Shown: piece by piece, positions 23,942 through 32,603 of the stretch
How positions within the stretch are numbered: position 1 is the stretch's first letter
How the letters are laid out: each line of letters opens with the position of its first letter
DNA from: Roseobacter sp. SK209-2-6
GTDB lineage: Bacteria > Pseudomonadota > Alphaproteobacteria > Rhodobacterales > Rhodobacteraceae
Length of the DNA: 64,000 nucleotides
Assembly: GCF_000169455.1 (NCBI RefSeq)
Contig: NZ_AAYC01000005.1
Location: 62,001 to 126,000, forward strand
Reading direction: 5' to 3'
The notes under the pieces: generated by a model
The model's input: only the letters and a program-made list of their open reading frames with translations
Told to the model about the DNA's origin: nothing
The model's database searches: none
Position numbers and translations under genes: made by a program

Positions 23942-25636
23942 TTATTCCGCAGCCTCAATAGGTTTGCCGGCAATCTCTTCCTCTGCGGTTTCGCCTTCAA
24001 CAATCTCTTCCGGACTGCTCAGCGCCTGGCTGGCAACACCTGCAACGCCGTCCTCCATGGAGATCCCCAGTTCCTCGCCCAGCTTTTTCAGCGCAGGCAT
24101 CTGCACGGCCATGCCCATGATCGAATCAAGCGCCTGATTGACCACCGGCTTGTCGCCGGAATTGGCCGCCGCACCACCGGAGCCAACATAGGGAGCACCC
24201 GCACCGATGCCGCCCACCTGATGGATCTTGATCGAGTCGATCTTTTCCGCAGGTTTCACCATCTCGGCGATCACGCTTGGCATGGCTTCGATCCGGGCCA
24301 TATCGACCTTCATGCGGATCATTGCAGGCGAAAGCGCATTGTCTGCATCCACCAGGGCGCGCTTACCTTCCGCTTCGGCCAACATGTCGTTCTTCTTGGC
24401 CTCGGCACGGATGTTGAGCGCATCCGCTTCGGCCTGAGCCTCCTCACGGCGGGCCTCGGCGCGGTCGGCAGCGGCTTCCTTTTCAGCCTGGGCCGACAGG
24501 CGGATGGCGGTTGCCTGGCGTTCGGCCTCGCGGGTTGCTTCGATCAGAACGATCTGCTTTTCACGCTCGGCCTCAGCCACCTGACGGGCGGTTGCCACCG
24601 CTTCGGTTGCCTTGGTGGCCTCGGCGCGGGCCAGATCAGCAGAGGCGCGGGCGCGGCTTTCTTCCTCGGATTTCTGCTGGATGATGATCTGGCGCTCCTG
24701 CTCGGCCACCTCCAGTTCACGCTCCTTGGTGATTTCGGCATCGCGCAGCTTGCGTTCGCGCTCGATCTCGGCGGCACGCACGGCTTCTTCGCGGGCAATC
24801 CGGGCGCGCTCTGTTTCACGCACAGAATCCTCGGTGCGGGCTGCGATCTCAGCCTCCTGCGCCACACGCAGGGTTTCCACCTTTTCCTTCTGCTCGATGC
24901 GGGCCTGCTCTTCATCCTGCTCGATCAAGAGCTGCTGGCGCTCCGCCTCCATCGCCGAGCGGCGCACCGCGACCTGGGCTTCAGCCTCAATCTGCGCCCG
25001 CTCTTTCTTTGATTGCGCAATCACCTCGGCCAGTTTGCGCATACCAACGGCGTTAAAGGCGTTGTTCTCATCCAGGGCCTCAAAGGGCGTCTGGTCCAGC
25101 GCGGTCAGCGAAACGGATTCCAGCGATAAGCCGTTCTTCAACAGATCCTCGGAGACAGCATTCTGCACCTCCTGCACAAAGTCAGCGCGGTTTTCATGCA
25201 AGCCGTCCATGGTCATCTGCGCGGCCACTGCGCGCAGACCGTCGATGAGCTTACCCTCGATCATCTCGCGCAGTTGCTCAACATCAAAGGTCCGGTCCCC
25301 CAGGGTCTGGGCCGCACGGGCAATGCCCTCAACAGTGGCCATGACAGAGACGTAGAACTCAACACCCACATCAACCCGCATCCGGTCCTGAGTAATCAGG
25401 GCCGCATCGCCGGAGCGCTGAACTTCCAGGCGCAGGGTCTTCATATTGACTGGGCTCACTTCGTGCAGCAGCGGGATAACAACCGTGCCGCCATCCATAA
25501 TGACCTTCTTGCCGCCAGAACCGGTTTTCACCAGGCTGATTTCACGGGTGGAGCGGCGATAGAGACGGCCCAGAACCAGGCCAATAACCAGCAAGAGCAT
25601 CAGAATGCTCGGCACAACAATAATTAGTAATTCCAT
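23942..25636 (-). CDS. yqiK: Flotillin-family membrane scaffold, YqiK-like
   Basis: 564 aa from the ATG at 25636 with AGGAGG 9 nt upstream. N-terminal membrane helix (~2-25), SPFH/band-7 domain (~30-190, S-L-V-K-T-G-S-G-G-K-K-V, then D-V-G-V-E-F-Y-V), a very long Glu/Ala/Arg-rich coiled coil (~220-430) and a Gly-rich, acidic tail. This is the flotillin architecture: oligomeric scaffolds of ordered membrane microdomains. The upstream partner is a YqiJ/NfeD-like OB-fold membrane protein, the standard operon for this type. Confidence 0.9.
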   Translation of the reverse strand: MELLIIVVPSILMLLLVIGLVLGRLYRRSTREISLVKTGSGGKKVIMDGGTVVIPLLHEVSPVNMKTLRLEVQRSGDAALITQDRMRVDVGVEFYVSVMATVEGIARAAQTLGDRTFDVEQLREMIEGKLIDGLRAVAAQMTMDGLHENRADFVQEVQNAVSEDLLKNGLSLESVSLTALDQTPFEALDENNAFNAVGMRKLAEVIAQSKKERAQIEAEAQVAVRRSAMEAERQQLLIEQDEEQARIEQKEKVETLRVAQEAEIAARTEDSVRETERARIAREEAVRAAEIERERKLRDAEITKERELEVAEQERQIIIQQKSEEESRARASADLARAEATKATEAVATARQVAEAEREKQIVLIEATREAERQATAIRLSAQAEKEAAADRAEARREEAQAEADALNIRAEAKKNDMLAEAEGKRALVDADNALSPAMIRMKVDMARIEAMPSVIAEMVKPAEKIDSIKIHQVGGIGAGAPYVGSGGAAANSGDKPVVNQALDSIMGMAVQMPALKKLGEELGISMEDGVAGVASQALSSPEEIVEGETAEEEIAGKPIEAAE

Positions 25637-25712
25637 GGGAATTCCTCCTTCAGTAATAGTCACATCAAGTTTTTCTTTGTTCATCGGGCTGTCCGCCCAA
25701 AGAGAGCTGGGG

Positions 25713-26480
25713 TCATTCCGACAGCGGGATCAGGACATATTTGTCCTGGCGCCGGTCCCGGATCACCAGAACCTCGGTGCCCTGGGTGATTTGCTCATCC
25801 CGCTGTAGGGGTTCCGCGCGCAGATAATGCGCATTGCCATAGCCATCCATGACCCGCACCTCCGCCGGACGGCCTTGCGCTGCGGTCCCTTGGGAGACGA
25901 TGCCGCGACGGCGGCCGAGGCTGCGCTCTGATAGGGCCTCGCTCTCGACCTGCGGCAGAAGCCGGGCAAACGCCGCGCCAAAGCCGCGGGTGAACCACAG
26001 GGCAAAGGCAAAGGCTGGCAGGGAGGCCAGCATGGGAGGCAGGCTCCAACCCAAGAGGTAGCGCAGCCCGAACTGCAGCCCCATCCCCGAAAGGCCAAAG
26101 GAAAAGAGCATCACCGCCAGCCAGATCAGCATCGGCATTTTGCCAAGGCCAAGCCAGGCGCTGGGACCCGCAGCAGCCACAGCCGGGGCAGCCGAACCAC
26201 CGGCCTCGATCCCGTCGATTTCTGCCAGATCCAGCCCTTCCAGGTCCGCCCCGTCAAAATCAACACCATCGAGATCCAAATCGCCCAGATCAGGTGCTTC
26301 AAACCCGCCGGGAGCCCCCTCTATGCCATCGAGATCTGCATCGACATCCGCATCAGCACTATCTCCCAGAAAGCTCATACCGATGAGCAGTGCCGCCAGT
26401 TCCAGCACCGTCAGCCCCAAGAGCAGGGACAGCGATAGGGTAAAAGGCATGAACTCGGGAGAGAACAGATAGTCGAACAT
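25713..26480 (-). CDS. yqiJ: YqiJ/NfeD-like OB-fold membrane protein
   Basis: 255 aa from the ATG at 26480 (a TTG precedes it directly). A membrane helix (~10-32) is followed by an extremely Asp/Glu/Gly-rich low-complexity stretch (~40-95, repeats of L-D-x-D-G-V and D-L-E-G), two to three further helices (~115-170) and a C-terminal OB-fold (~190-250, G-x-x-A-E-V-R-V-M-D-G-Y-G). This is the partner of YqiK flotillin in many bacteria. The acidic segment could bind divalent cations. The 232 bp upstream to metG (26484-26715) hold no other gene. Confidence 0.8.
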   Translation of the reverse strand: MFDYLFSPEFMPFTLSLSLLLGLTVLELAALLIGMSFLGDSADADVDADLDGIEGAPGGFEAPDLGDLDLDGVDFDGADLEGLDLAEIDGIEAGGSAAPAVAAAGPSAWLGLGKMPMLIWLAVMLFSFGLSGMGLQFGLRYLLGWSLPPMLASLPAFAFALWFTRGFGAAFARLLPQVESEALSERSLGRRRGIVSQGTAAQGRPAEVRVMDGYGNAHYLRAEPLQRDEQITQGTEVLVIRDRRQDKYVLIPLSE

Positions 26481-26715
26481 CAATGGGCAAAATCCTATTC
26501 AGTATACAATGGCATGCAATTCAGATGGTAATGGCGCTGTGAAGTTTCAAGGCAGGAACCAATCAAAACTCGCCCTAAAGGTGATTTATTCAAACCGACC
26601 AGGCAAGTGATCTTTGACCAATTGCAGCAAAATTCCCAGGAAAGGGCCGCCTGGGGTTTTCGTGCTGACCTGCATGGGGTAGACGGGCCTTTGACGTATT
26701 CACAGGGTGGATGGC

Positions 26716-28461
26716 ATGGCACGCATTCTGATCACTTCGGCAATTCCCTATATCAATGGGATCAAGCATCTGGGCAATCTTGTTGGCAGTCAGCTGCCGG
26801 CTGATCTCTATGCGCGCTTTCAACGTGGCATCGGCAATGAGGTTCTCTTCCTCTGCGCAACGGATGAGCACGGAACACCCGCTGAACTGGCGGCCGCGAA
26901 GGCAGAGAAACCAGTTGCGGAGTTTTGCGCCGAGATGCATGGCGTGCAGTCAGAAATCGCCAAGGGCTTTGCCCTCAGCTTTGATCACTTTGGCCGCTCC
27001 TCCAGCCCCGAGAACCACAAGCTGACCCAGCATTTTGCGGGCAAGCTGGAAGAGGCGGGTTTGATCCGGGAAGTCGAGGACCGTCAGGTCTATTCCATTG
27101 CGGATGGCCGCTTCTTGCCGGACCGCTATGTCGAAGGGACCTGCCCCAACTGCGGGTTCGAGAATGCCCGTGGCGACCAATGTGAGGAATGCACCAAGCA
27201 GCTGGACCCAACCGATCTGATCAATCCACGGTCTGCCATTTCGGGCTCCACCGATCTGGAAGTACGCGCAACCAAGCATCTGTTCCTGTGCCAGAGCCAG
27301 ATGAAAGACCAGCTGGACGCCTGGATCGACAGCAAGGCCGACTGGCCCATCCTGACCACCTCAATTGCCAAGAAATGGCTGCATGATGGGGACGGGTTGC
27401 AGGATCGCGGCATCACCCGTGATCTGGATTGGGGCGTGCCGGTCAAGAAGGGCGGCGAAGACTGGCCCGGCATGGAAGGCAAAGTCTTTTATGTCTGGTT
27501 TGACGCGCCAATCGAATACATCGCCTGTGCGGGCGAATGGGCAGAGGCCAATGGCAAATCCGACGCCGACTGGCAGCGCTGGTGGCGCACCGACAAAGGC
27601 GCGGAGGATGTCAAATACGTGCAGTTCATGGGCAAGGACAATGTGCCTTTCCACACGCTCTCCTTCCCTGCCACCATCCTGGGCACAAACAACTACAATG
27701 AGAAATCCGGCGATCCAGAGCGCTGGAAGGCCGTCGATTACATCAAGTCTTTCAACTACCTGAACTATGACGGTGGCCAGTTCTCCACCAGCAAGGGTCG
27801 TGGGATCTTTATGGATCAGGCGCTGGAGATCCTGCCCGCCGATTACTGGCGCTGGTGGCTTTTGTCCCATGCGCCCGAAAACAGCGATGCCGAGTTCACC
27901 TGGGAAGATTTCCAGCAATCCGTGAACAAGGACCTTGCGGATGTGCTGGGCAATTTCGTCAGCCGCATCACCAAATTCTGCCGCTCCAAATTTGGCGAAG
28001 AGGTGCCAGCAGCTGGGGAGTTCGGACCTGAAGAAGACGCCCTGATCGAAGAGCTGACCAATCGGATCCAGGCCTATGAAGGGCACATGGAAGCGATGGA
28101 GGTGCGGAAATCCGCGCAGGAACTGCGTGCGATTTGGGTTGCCGGCAATGAGTATCTGCAAAGCACCGCCCCCTGGTCCACCTTCAAGACCGACCCCGAC
28201 AAGGCTGCGGCGCAGGTACGCTTGGGCCTCAATCTGATCCCTCTTTATGCGGTGCTGAGCGCGCCCTTCATTCCGGGTTCGGCCGCAAAGATGCTGGATG
28301 CCATGGGAGTCGAATCTCCCGGCTGGCCCAAAGATGTCAAAGCCGCTCTTTCTGTCATGCCTGCGGGTCATGGCTTTACGGTGCCAGAGGTGCTTTTTGC
28401 CAAGATCACCGACGAGCAGCGCGAGGAATGGCAAGAGCGCTTTGCCGGGATACGCGACTAA
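26716..28461 (+). CDS. metG: Methionyl-tRNA synthetase
   Basis: 581 aa from the ATG at 26716 (SD GGGTGG); a GTG 9 bp earlier is less likely. Class I synthetase: HIGH-like H-L-G-N at 18-21, a zinc knuckle C-P-N-C ... C-E-E-C (~138-159), C-terminal helical anticodon domain. The KMSKS loop reads F-S-T-S-K (356-360), keeping the last Ser-Lys. No C-terminal EMAP/Arc1p-like tRNA-binding extension is present. It charges both initiator and elongator tRNA-Met. Followed directly by a strong terminator. Confidence 0.95.
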   Translation: MARILITSAIPYINGIKHLGNLVGSQLPADLYARFQRGIGNEVLFLCATDEHGTPAELAAAKAEKPVAEFCAEMHGVQSEIAKGFALSFDHFGRSSSPENHKLTQHFAGKLEEAGLIREVEDRQVYSIADGRFLPDRYVEGTCPNCGFENARGDQCEECTKQLDPTDLINPRSAISGSTDLEVRATKHLFLCQSQMKDQLDAWIDSKADWPILTTSIAKKWLHDGDGLQDRGITRDLDWGVPVKKGGEDWPGMEGKVFYVWFDAPIEYIACAGEWAEANGKSDADWQRWWRTDKGAEDVKYVQFMGKDNVPFHTLSFPATILGTNNYNEKSGDPERWKAVDYIKSFNYLNYDGGQFSTSKGRGIFMDQALEILPADYWRWWLLSHAPENSDAEFTWEDFQQSVNKDLADVLGNFVSRITKFCRSKFGEEVPAAGEFGPEEDALIEELTNRIQAYEGHMEAMEVRKSAQELRAIWVAGNEYLQSTAPWSTFKTDPDKAAAQVRLGLNLIPLYAVLSAPFIPGSAAKMLDAMGVESPGWPKDVKAALSVMPAGHGFTVPEVLFAKITDEQREEWQERFAGIRD

Positions 28462-28487
28462 GACACGCATCACACCCACTCATGAAG

Positions 28488-28520
28488 AAAGCCCGCCACT
28501 CTCTGGCGGGCTTTTTCTTT
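28488..28520 (+). terminator. Rho-independent terminator of metG
   Basis: AAAGCCCGCCA (28488-28498) and TGGCGGGCTTT (28504-28514) form an 11-bp stem around CTCTC, followed by TTCTTT. It begins 26 bp after the metG stop. Confidence 0.92.
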
Positions 28521-28746
28521 GGCTGCCGCAGATCAAAGCGAGCCCCATTTTTGGGCATCTGATCCCGCAGTCACAGGCAACCGCAGGAGAGAATCACGCC
28601 AAGATGGCTAACCTTAAACTTGTCATCAAATGCTTCCCCAACGGCGCCCAGTCTACACTCTCCGAAGATCAAACAGGGAAAAGGCCCCGTCTAGTCATGT
28701 TCCCCGCCCCTATTTTGAAAACAAGTAGGCAGGGTGCAAATTTTTT

Positions 28747-28759
28747 CCGACTAAATTAC
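28747..28759. promoter_or_regulatory. Candidate iron-responsive site 1 upstream of hemP
   Basis: CCGACTAAATTAC matches 11 of 13 positions with the reverse complement of GTAAATTAGTCAG upstream of bfd (32210-32222). Sharing between two iron gene promoters suggests a common operator, possibly the iron-box type described in Rhodobacterales; I cannot confirm the published consensus from memory. Confidence 0.45.
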
Positions 28760-28772
28760 TAAGAATGGGTTT

Positions 28773-28791
28773 CCTGATAAAATAAATCAGG
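28773..28791. promoter_or_regulatory. Inverted repeat with TGA-N9-TCA spacing (possible RirA box)
   Basis: CCTGAT-AAAATAA-ATCAGG contains TGA and TCA separated by exactly nine A/T bases, the spacing known for the RirA-type iron-responsive operator of alphaproteobacteria. It lies 14 bp downstream of candidate site 1 and ~240 bp before hemP. The remaining gap 28521-28860 shows no gene. Confidence 0.5.
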
Positions 28792-28860
28792 TATATATCC
28801 CTCAGCCAACCTGCGCGACAGGCCAGCCCGCATCGAAACAACTGCAACCCTATCGCCACC

Positions 28861-29037
28861 ATGTCGAACGGAACGCCTGAGCCCAGCACCTCCGACCGGA
28901 AAGACACTCAACCTGTGGACCGGTCCGATACAGAACTGCTGTGGAGCGCAAGCTGTGCGCCTTCGGGATCTCTGTCCGGCTTCTGTCTGGAATGGCTTCT
29001 GGACAAGGCGGAATTCAACAATGGGCGACCCTCATGA
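28861..29037 (+). CDS. Candidate small ORF coupled to hemP
   Basis: 58 codons starting at ATG 28861 and ending at a TGA that overlaps the hemP start as ATGA (29034-29037). Sequence is Ser/Asp-rich at the start (M-S-N-G-T-P-E-P-S-T-S-D-R-K-D) then S-G-F-C-L-E-W-L-L-D-K-A-E-F. No clear SD is present, so leaderless or weak initiation would be needed. The same ATGA overlap links hemP to its follower, which argues for a three-gene coupled unit. No family is recognised. It may be a leader peptide or simply chance. Confidence 0.35.
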   Translation: MSNGTPEPSTSDRKDTQPVDRSDTELLWSASCAPSGSLSGFCLEWLLDKAEFNNGRPS

Positions 29038-29204
29038 ATCAGATCACCTCCGAGCCTGTGGCAACCACAGCAACCACCGAAGTCTTTCCGACTTATCACG
29101 CCGAAGACCTGACCCGTGGCGGCATCCAGGCCCGCATTCTGCTGAACGGCCAGATCTACAGCCTGCGCATCACCCGCGCGGGAAAGCTGATTCTCACAAA
29201 ATGA
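29034..29204 (+). CDS. hemP: Hemin uptake protein HemP
   Basis: 56 aa. The second half reads Y-H-A-E-D-L-T-R-G-G-I-Q-A-R-I-L-L-N-G-Q and I-Y-S-L-R-I-T-R-A-G-K-L-I-L-T-K, the HemP family signature. HemP proteins are small cytoplasmic factors needed for iron-limited heme utilisation in several proteobacteria. The first ~20 residues are variable. The ATG overlaps the stop of a small upstream ORF, and its stop overlaps the next gene's start (ATGA). No classical hmuRSTUV genes are next to it here, which instead pairs it with imelysin. Confidence 0.88.
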   Translation: MNQITSEPVATTATTEVFPTYHAEDLTRGGIQARILLNGQIYSLRITRAGKLILTK

Positions 29205-29680
29205 CGCAGCGTGGCGCACCTCCTCGCGGCGGCGCCTCTGTTGGGCTGCTGAATGACCTGCCCCCGCTGGAAGCGGGGGCCGTGCGCTATCTGCGCCATT
29301 GGTTCAGCGGCGCAGAAGCGCGCTCCGACCTGCACCAAGCCTTTCACGGGAAACTGGGCGCGCCCATTGCCGAAAGCGCCTTTGAGAGCTTTGGGGCGCT
29401 TTGCGATTTCTGCGTCAAACATGGCCGCCGCCCGCTCGTCCGGCATGGCATGACCTGCTCTTGTCTGGGAGCCGATGAAAACTGTTTTGCCAATCTTGTT
29501 GCGGCTGCGGCTGCGGGAGATCTGGAGGATGCGGAACTTCTGGCCTCCCTCATTGTTCCCCCAAAGCGCGCCCAGCAGCTCTGCCATCTTGCGGTTCAGT
29601 GCGGGCTCTATCTGCAGCAGATCTCCCAGAACGCACCGCCACGACGGACCTACCGGCCTGGCAACGCCACCCTTCACTGA
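29201..29680 (+). CDS. Conserved hypothetical protein downstream of hemP
   Basis: 159 aa from the ATG that overlaps the hemP stop. Hydrophilic, no signal peptide. The centre (L-C-D-F-C-V-K-H-G-R-R-P-L-V-R-H-G-M-T-C-S-C-L-G-A-D-E-N-C-F) has five closely placed cysteines and three histidines, suggesting a metal or Fe-S site. A C-terminal L-C-H-L-A-V-Q-C-G-L-Y-L-Q-Q-I follows. Position in the heme/iron unit suggests an iron role. No established family is recognised. Confidence 0.7.
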   Translation: MTQRGAPPRGGASVGLLNDLPPLEAGAVRYLRHWFSGAEARSDLHQAFHGKLGAPIAESAFESFGALCDFCVKHGRRPLVRHGMTCSCLGADENCFANLVAAAAAGDLEDAELLASLIVPPKRAQQLCHLAVQCGLYLQQISQNAPPRRTYRPGNATLH

Positions 29681-29721
29681 CTGAAACAAAACCCACCAAA
29701 AGAAACCTAAGGACTATATCG

Positions 29722-30990
29722 ATGAAATCTGTTTTTCTTACAGGGACTGCGCTGGCAGGTATAATTTTCAACGCCGCGCCCGTTTTGGCGGCGAGCAAAG
29801 CTGACATTCTGACCAACTATGCCAATATTGCAGAAGCCAAGTATCAAGACAGCCTGCACACCGCGAAACAGCTTCAATCCGCCGTTGAGGCACTGATCGC
29901 CTCCCCTTCGGCTGAGGCTCTGGAGGCCGCGCGTGCAGCCTGGATTGCCTCTCGTGTGCCCTATCAGCAGTCCGAAGTCTTCCGTTTCGGCAACGCTATC
30001 GTTGATGACTGGGAAGGCAAGGTAAACGCCTGGCCGCTGGACGAAGGTCTGATCGACTATGTGGACGCCTCCTATGGTGGCCCAAGCGACGAGAACGCTC
30101 TGGCCGCACTGAATGTCATTGCAAACCCTTCCTTTGACCTTTCCGGCAAGAGCATCGACACCAGCAAGATCACCCCAGAGCTGCTCTCTGACACCCTGCA
30201 TGAGGCTGACGGCATCGAGGCCAATGTGGCCACCGGCTACCACGCCATCGAATTCCTGCTCTGGGGTCAGGATCTGAAGGGCACCGAGCACGGCGCTGGC
30301 GACCGCCCCTGGACGGACTATGCTTCAGGCGAGGACTGCACCGGCGGGCACTGCGACCGCCGCGGTGAGTATCTGAAGGCCGCAACAGACCTGCTGGTCT
30401 CTGATCTGGAATGGATGGCCGCACAGTGGAGTGCATCAGGTGAGGCGCGCGGTACGCTCCTGGGCGATGAAGACGTCGGCATCTCTGCCATGCTTACCGG
30501 TATGGGGTCCCTCTCTTACGGCGAACAAGCCGGTGAGCGCATGCGTCTGGGCCTGATGCTGAACGACCCGGAAGAAGAGCATGACTGCTTCTCCGACAAT
30601 ACCCACAACAGCCACTACTATGACGGTTTGGGCGTACAAAACGTCTATTTGGGCGAATATGTGCGCGTCTCGGGAGAGCTCGTTTCCGGCCCCTCCCTGT
30701 CGGATTTGGTTTCCGCTAGCGATTCCTCCCTGGACAGCGAGATGCGGTCAAAACTAGCAACCACCATGCAAGCCCTTGGAAGAATTAAACTTACTGCCGA
30801 AGCAGGCACGTCTTACGATCAAATGCTTGAGGCAGGAAATTCTGCAGGCGAAGCGCTGATTATGGGTGGCGTAAACGGTTTGGTTGATCAGACACGCTCC
30901 ATCGAACGGGTCGTAAAACTGCTCAGCCTTGACGGTCTGGAATTTGAAGGTTCCGACAGCTTGGATAATCCTTCGGCTGTCTTCCAATAA
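29722..30990 (+). CDS. Imelysin-family periplasmic iron-regulated protein (IrpA-like)
   Basis: 422 aa, SD AAGGA. The signal peptide ends V-L-A-A-S (~cleavage 24). The imelysin (peptidase M75-like) all-helical fold has the G-x-H-x-x-E motif intact as G172-Y-H174-A-I-E177, which in this family binds iron or is needed for iron uptake. Length and the Y-x-Q-S-E-V-F-R-F-G motif match IrpA. It is followed by a beta-barrel gene across a weak terminator and belongs to the hemP unit. A second imelysin of different type lies at 34560. Confidence 0.92.
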   Translation: MKSVFLTGTALAGIIFNAAPVLAASKADILTNYANIAEAKYQDSLHTAKQLQSAVEALIASPSAEALEAARAAWIASRVPYQQSEVFRFGNAIVDDWEGKVNAWPLDEGLIDYVDASYGGPSDENALAALNVIANPSFDLSGKSIDTSKITPELLSDTLHEADGIEANVATGYHAIEFLLWGQDLKGTEHGAGDRPWTDYASGEDCTGGHCDRRGEYLKAATDLLVSDLEWMAAQWSASGEARGTLLGDEDVGISAMLTGMGSLSYGEQAGERMRLGLMLNDPEEEHDCFSDNTHNSHYYDGLGVQNVYLGEYVRVSGELVSGPSLSDLVSASDSSLDSEMRSKLATTMQALGRIKLTAEAGTSYDQMLEAGNSAGEALIMGGVNGLVDQTRSIERVVKLLSLDGLEFEGSDSLDNPSAVFQ

Positions 30991-31013
30991 GACGCAGCGA
31001 ATAGAGAAATCCC

Positions 31014-31050
31014 AAGAGGGCTAGCCAGGCAGGGTAGCCAGCCCTCTTTT
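31014..31050 (+). terminator. Intercistronic hairpin after the imelysin gene
   Basis: AAGAGGGCT (31014-31022) and AGCCCTCTT (31040-31048) form a 9-bp stem with TTTTC following. Placed between imelysin and the beta-barrel gene, it may reduce rather than stop read-through. Confidence 0.7.
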
Positions 31051-31070
31051 CAAAAAAGAAGAAAACCCCA

Positions 31071-32084
31071 ATGAAATCTACCACCTTTTCCGCGCTCGCC
31101 CTTGGCGCGCCTTTCGCGTTGTGCGCAACTGTTGCCTCTGCTCAGGAGTTCTCCTGGGAAGGCGAAATCGAAATCGGCAATGAGCAGGTAATCTCCTCTG
31201 ACGTTGCCGCCAATGAGATCCGCAACACCTATGCTATCATCACCGCCACCGGCACCTATAGCTTTGCCAATGGCGTGGAAATTTTCGCCACCCTGACAGG
31301 TGAAAGCGTCACCGATGCAACTGCGGACCGCACGTTCGAAGACATGGGCCTCTATGTCGAAGAACTCGGCCTCAGCTTTGGTGTCGGCGAATCCACAACC
31401 GTCAGCCTCGGTAAACTTGCGCCCTCTTTCGGCAGTGCCTGGGACGATACTGCCGGTTTCTTTGGCGGCACGCTGGCAGAGGACTATGAGCTGACCGAGC
31501 AATTGGGCGTTTTGGCGGATGTTGAACTCGCCAATGCCGGCACCCTCTCCTTTGGGGTGTTCTTTGCCGATGACACCAGCCTCAGCCGCTCCTGGGGTGA
31601 AGATCGCGGTCGCAACCGCGCCTCTGCCGGTGGTGCAGGCAATACCGGTGAACTGGACAACTTTGCCATTCAGTGGGCCCATGAAGTAAATAACACCCGC
31701 TTCCACGTCGGTGCGCGCCACCTGAGCGCAAGCGTGGGCGATGTCGATGATGAGCAGGGCTTTGTCGCGGGCATTGGCCATTCCTTCGACGGCGGCCTGG
31801 ACGTCTTTGCAGAAACGGCTTCCTTCTCCAACTTTGGCGGCACTGCGGACGACGCGACTTTTGTGACCCTCAATGCGGCCTATGCAATCGGCAACCTGAC
31901 CCTCTCTGGCACCCTGTCGCAGCGCGATCTGGATACCTCTGGCAAGACAGATCTTCACTCGATCGCTGCCGAGTATGAGTTCCAGAACGGCATGACCCTT
32001 GGTGGCGCCCTGGCGTTTCAGGATGACAGCGGAGTGGAAGACACCATTCTTGGCGTCAACCTGATTATCCCCCTGGGCAGCTGA
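31071..32084 (+). CDS. Outer-membrane beta-barrel (porin-like) protein
   Basis: 337 aa. A signal peptide ending V-A-S-A-Q (~25) is followed by alternating hydrophobic/polar strands without long helices and a C-terminal strand ending V-N-L-I-I-P-L-G-S. Composition (rich in Gly, Ser, Thr, Asp; no Cys in the mature part) is typical of Rhodobacterales porins, but it is not a clear Omp porin match. Its place after imelysin suggests a channel for an iron compound. It ends with a strong terminator. Confidence 0.7.
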   Translation: MKSTTFSALALGAPFALCATVASAQEFSWEGEIEIGNEQVISSDVAANEIRNTYAIITATGTYSFANGVEIFATLTGESVTDATADRTFEDMGLYVEELGLSFGVGESTTVSLGKLAPSFGSAWDDTAGFFGGTLAEDYELTEQLGVLADVELANAGTLSFGVFFADDTSLSRSWGEDRGRNRASAGGAGNTGELDNFAIQWAHEVNNTRFHVGARHLSASVGDVDDEQGFVAGIGHSFDGGLDVFAETASFSNFGGTADDATFVTLNAAYAIGNLTLSGTLSQRDLDTSGKTDLHSIAAEYEFQNGMTLGGALAFQDDSGVEDTILGVNLIIPLGS

Positions 32085-32130
32085 ACATGATCCCTCGGGG
32101 CTGGTGAAACACTTCAAACCGAACCGGACT

Positions 32131-32158
32131 GGGCCGCAGCATTGCGGCCCTTTTTTCT
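32131..32158 (+). terminator. Rho-independent terminator of the hemP-imelysin-barrel unit
   Basis: GGGCCGCA-GCAT-TGCGGCCC is a perfect 8-bp stem with T6 directly after. It closes the first half of the iron island. Confidence 0.93.
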
Positions 32159-32209
32159 TTTCCACCCCTCAATTCTCCCTGCGACAAACCGCCCAAAGAG
32201 GTTTTCAAA

Positions 32210-32222
32210 GTAAATTAGTCAG
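32210..32222. promoter_or_regulatory. Candidate iron-responsive site upstream of bfd
   Basis: GTAAATTAGTCAG is near-complementary (11/13) to the hemP site at 28747-28759 and lies 88 bp before the bfd ATG in an A/T-rich stretch that also carries likely promoter elements. Confidence 0.45.
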
Positions 32223-32309
32223 AATTAAAACTTGTATCCTTATTTTTTCTGTCAGATATTCGCTGCAGCCGGGACGAGTGAGTCCCTCGATAGCCTAGGG
32301 ACCAGCCGC

Positions 32310-32603
32310 ATGATCATATGCCATTGTACCCAGATCACGGATCACGACATCCATGCTGCCATCAACTGGATGCGGGATGCGGATCCTGCAACCATCATCA
32401 CGCCGGGCAAGATCTACCGCGCCCTCGGAAAGGCAGCGGATTGCGGCGGATGCATGCCACTCTTCCTCGACACCATGCGAACGAATGATAAGATGACGGT
32501 ACCGGCGGGGCTGCAGAACCTACGCCTTAGAACAACTCAGGAGAGCACCTATGAAGGGCGACCCCAAAGTCATCGACTATCTCAACAAAGCGCTGCGTCA
32601 TGA
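32310..32603 (+). CDS. bfd: Bacterioferritin-associated ferredoxin
   Basis: 97 aa. Cys4, Cys6, Cys45 and Cys48 (I-C-H-C ... D-C-G-G-C) match the C-x-C-x(n)-C-x2-C [2Fe-2S] ligands of Bfd, which donates electrons to reduce and mobilise iron stored in bacterioferritin. Normal Bfd is ~65-70 residues; here ~27 extra C-terminal residues run 53 bp into the bacterioferritin gene. The tail ([14 protein letters not shown]) has no known function and may be a by-product of the overlap. It lies directly before bfr, its partner. Confidence 0.88.
   Translation: MIICHCTQITDHDIHAAINWMRDADPATIITPGKIYRALGKAADCGGCMPLFLDTMRTNDKMTVPAGLQNLRLRTTQESTYEGRPQSHRLSQQSAAS

Noticed and set aside
23864-25012. Gly/Leu-rich 382-codon frame opposite the flotillin coiled coil
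   Set aside because: The regular Glu/Ala/Arg codons of the coiled coil give an open, repetitive reverse frame; no membrane-protein logic or SD.
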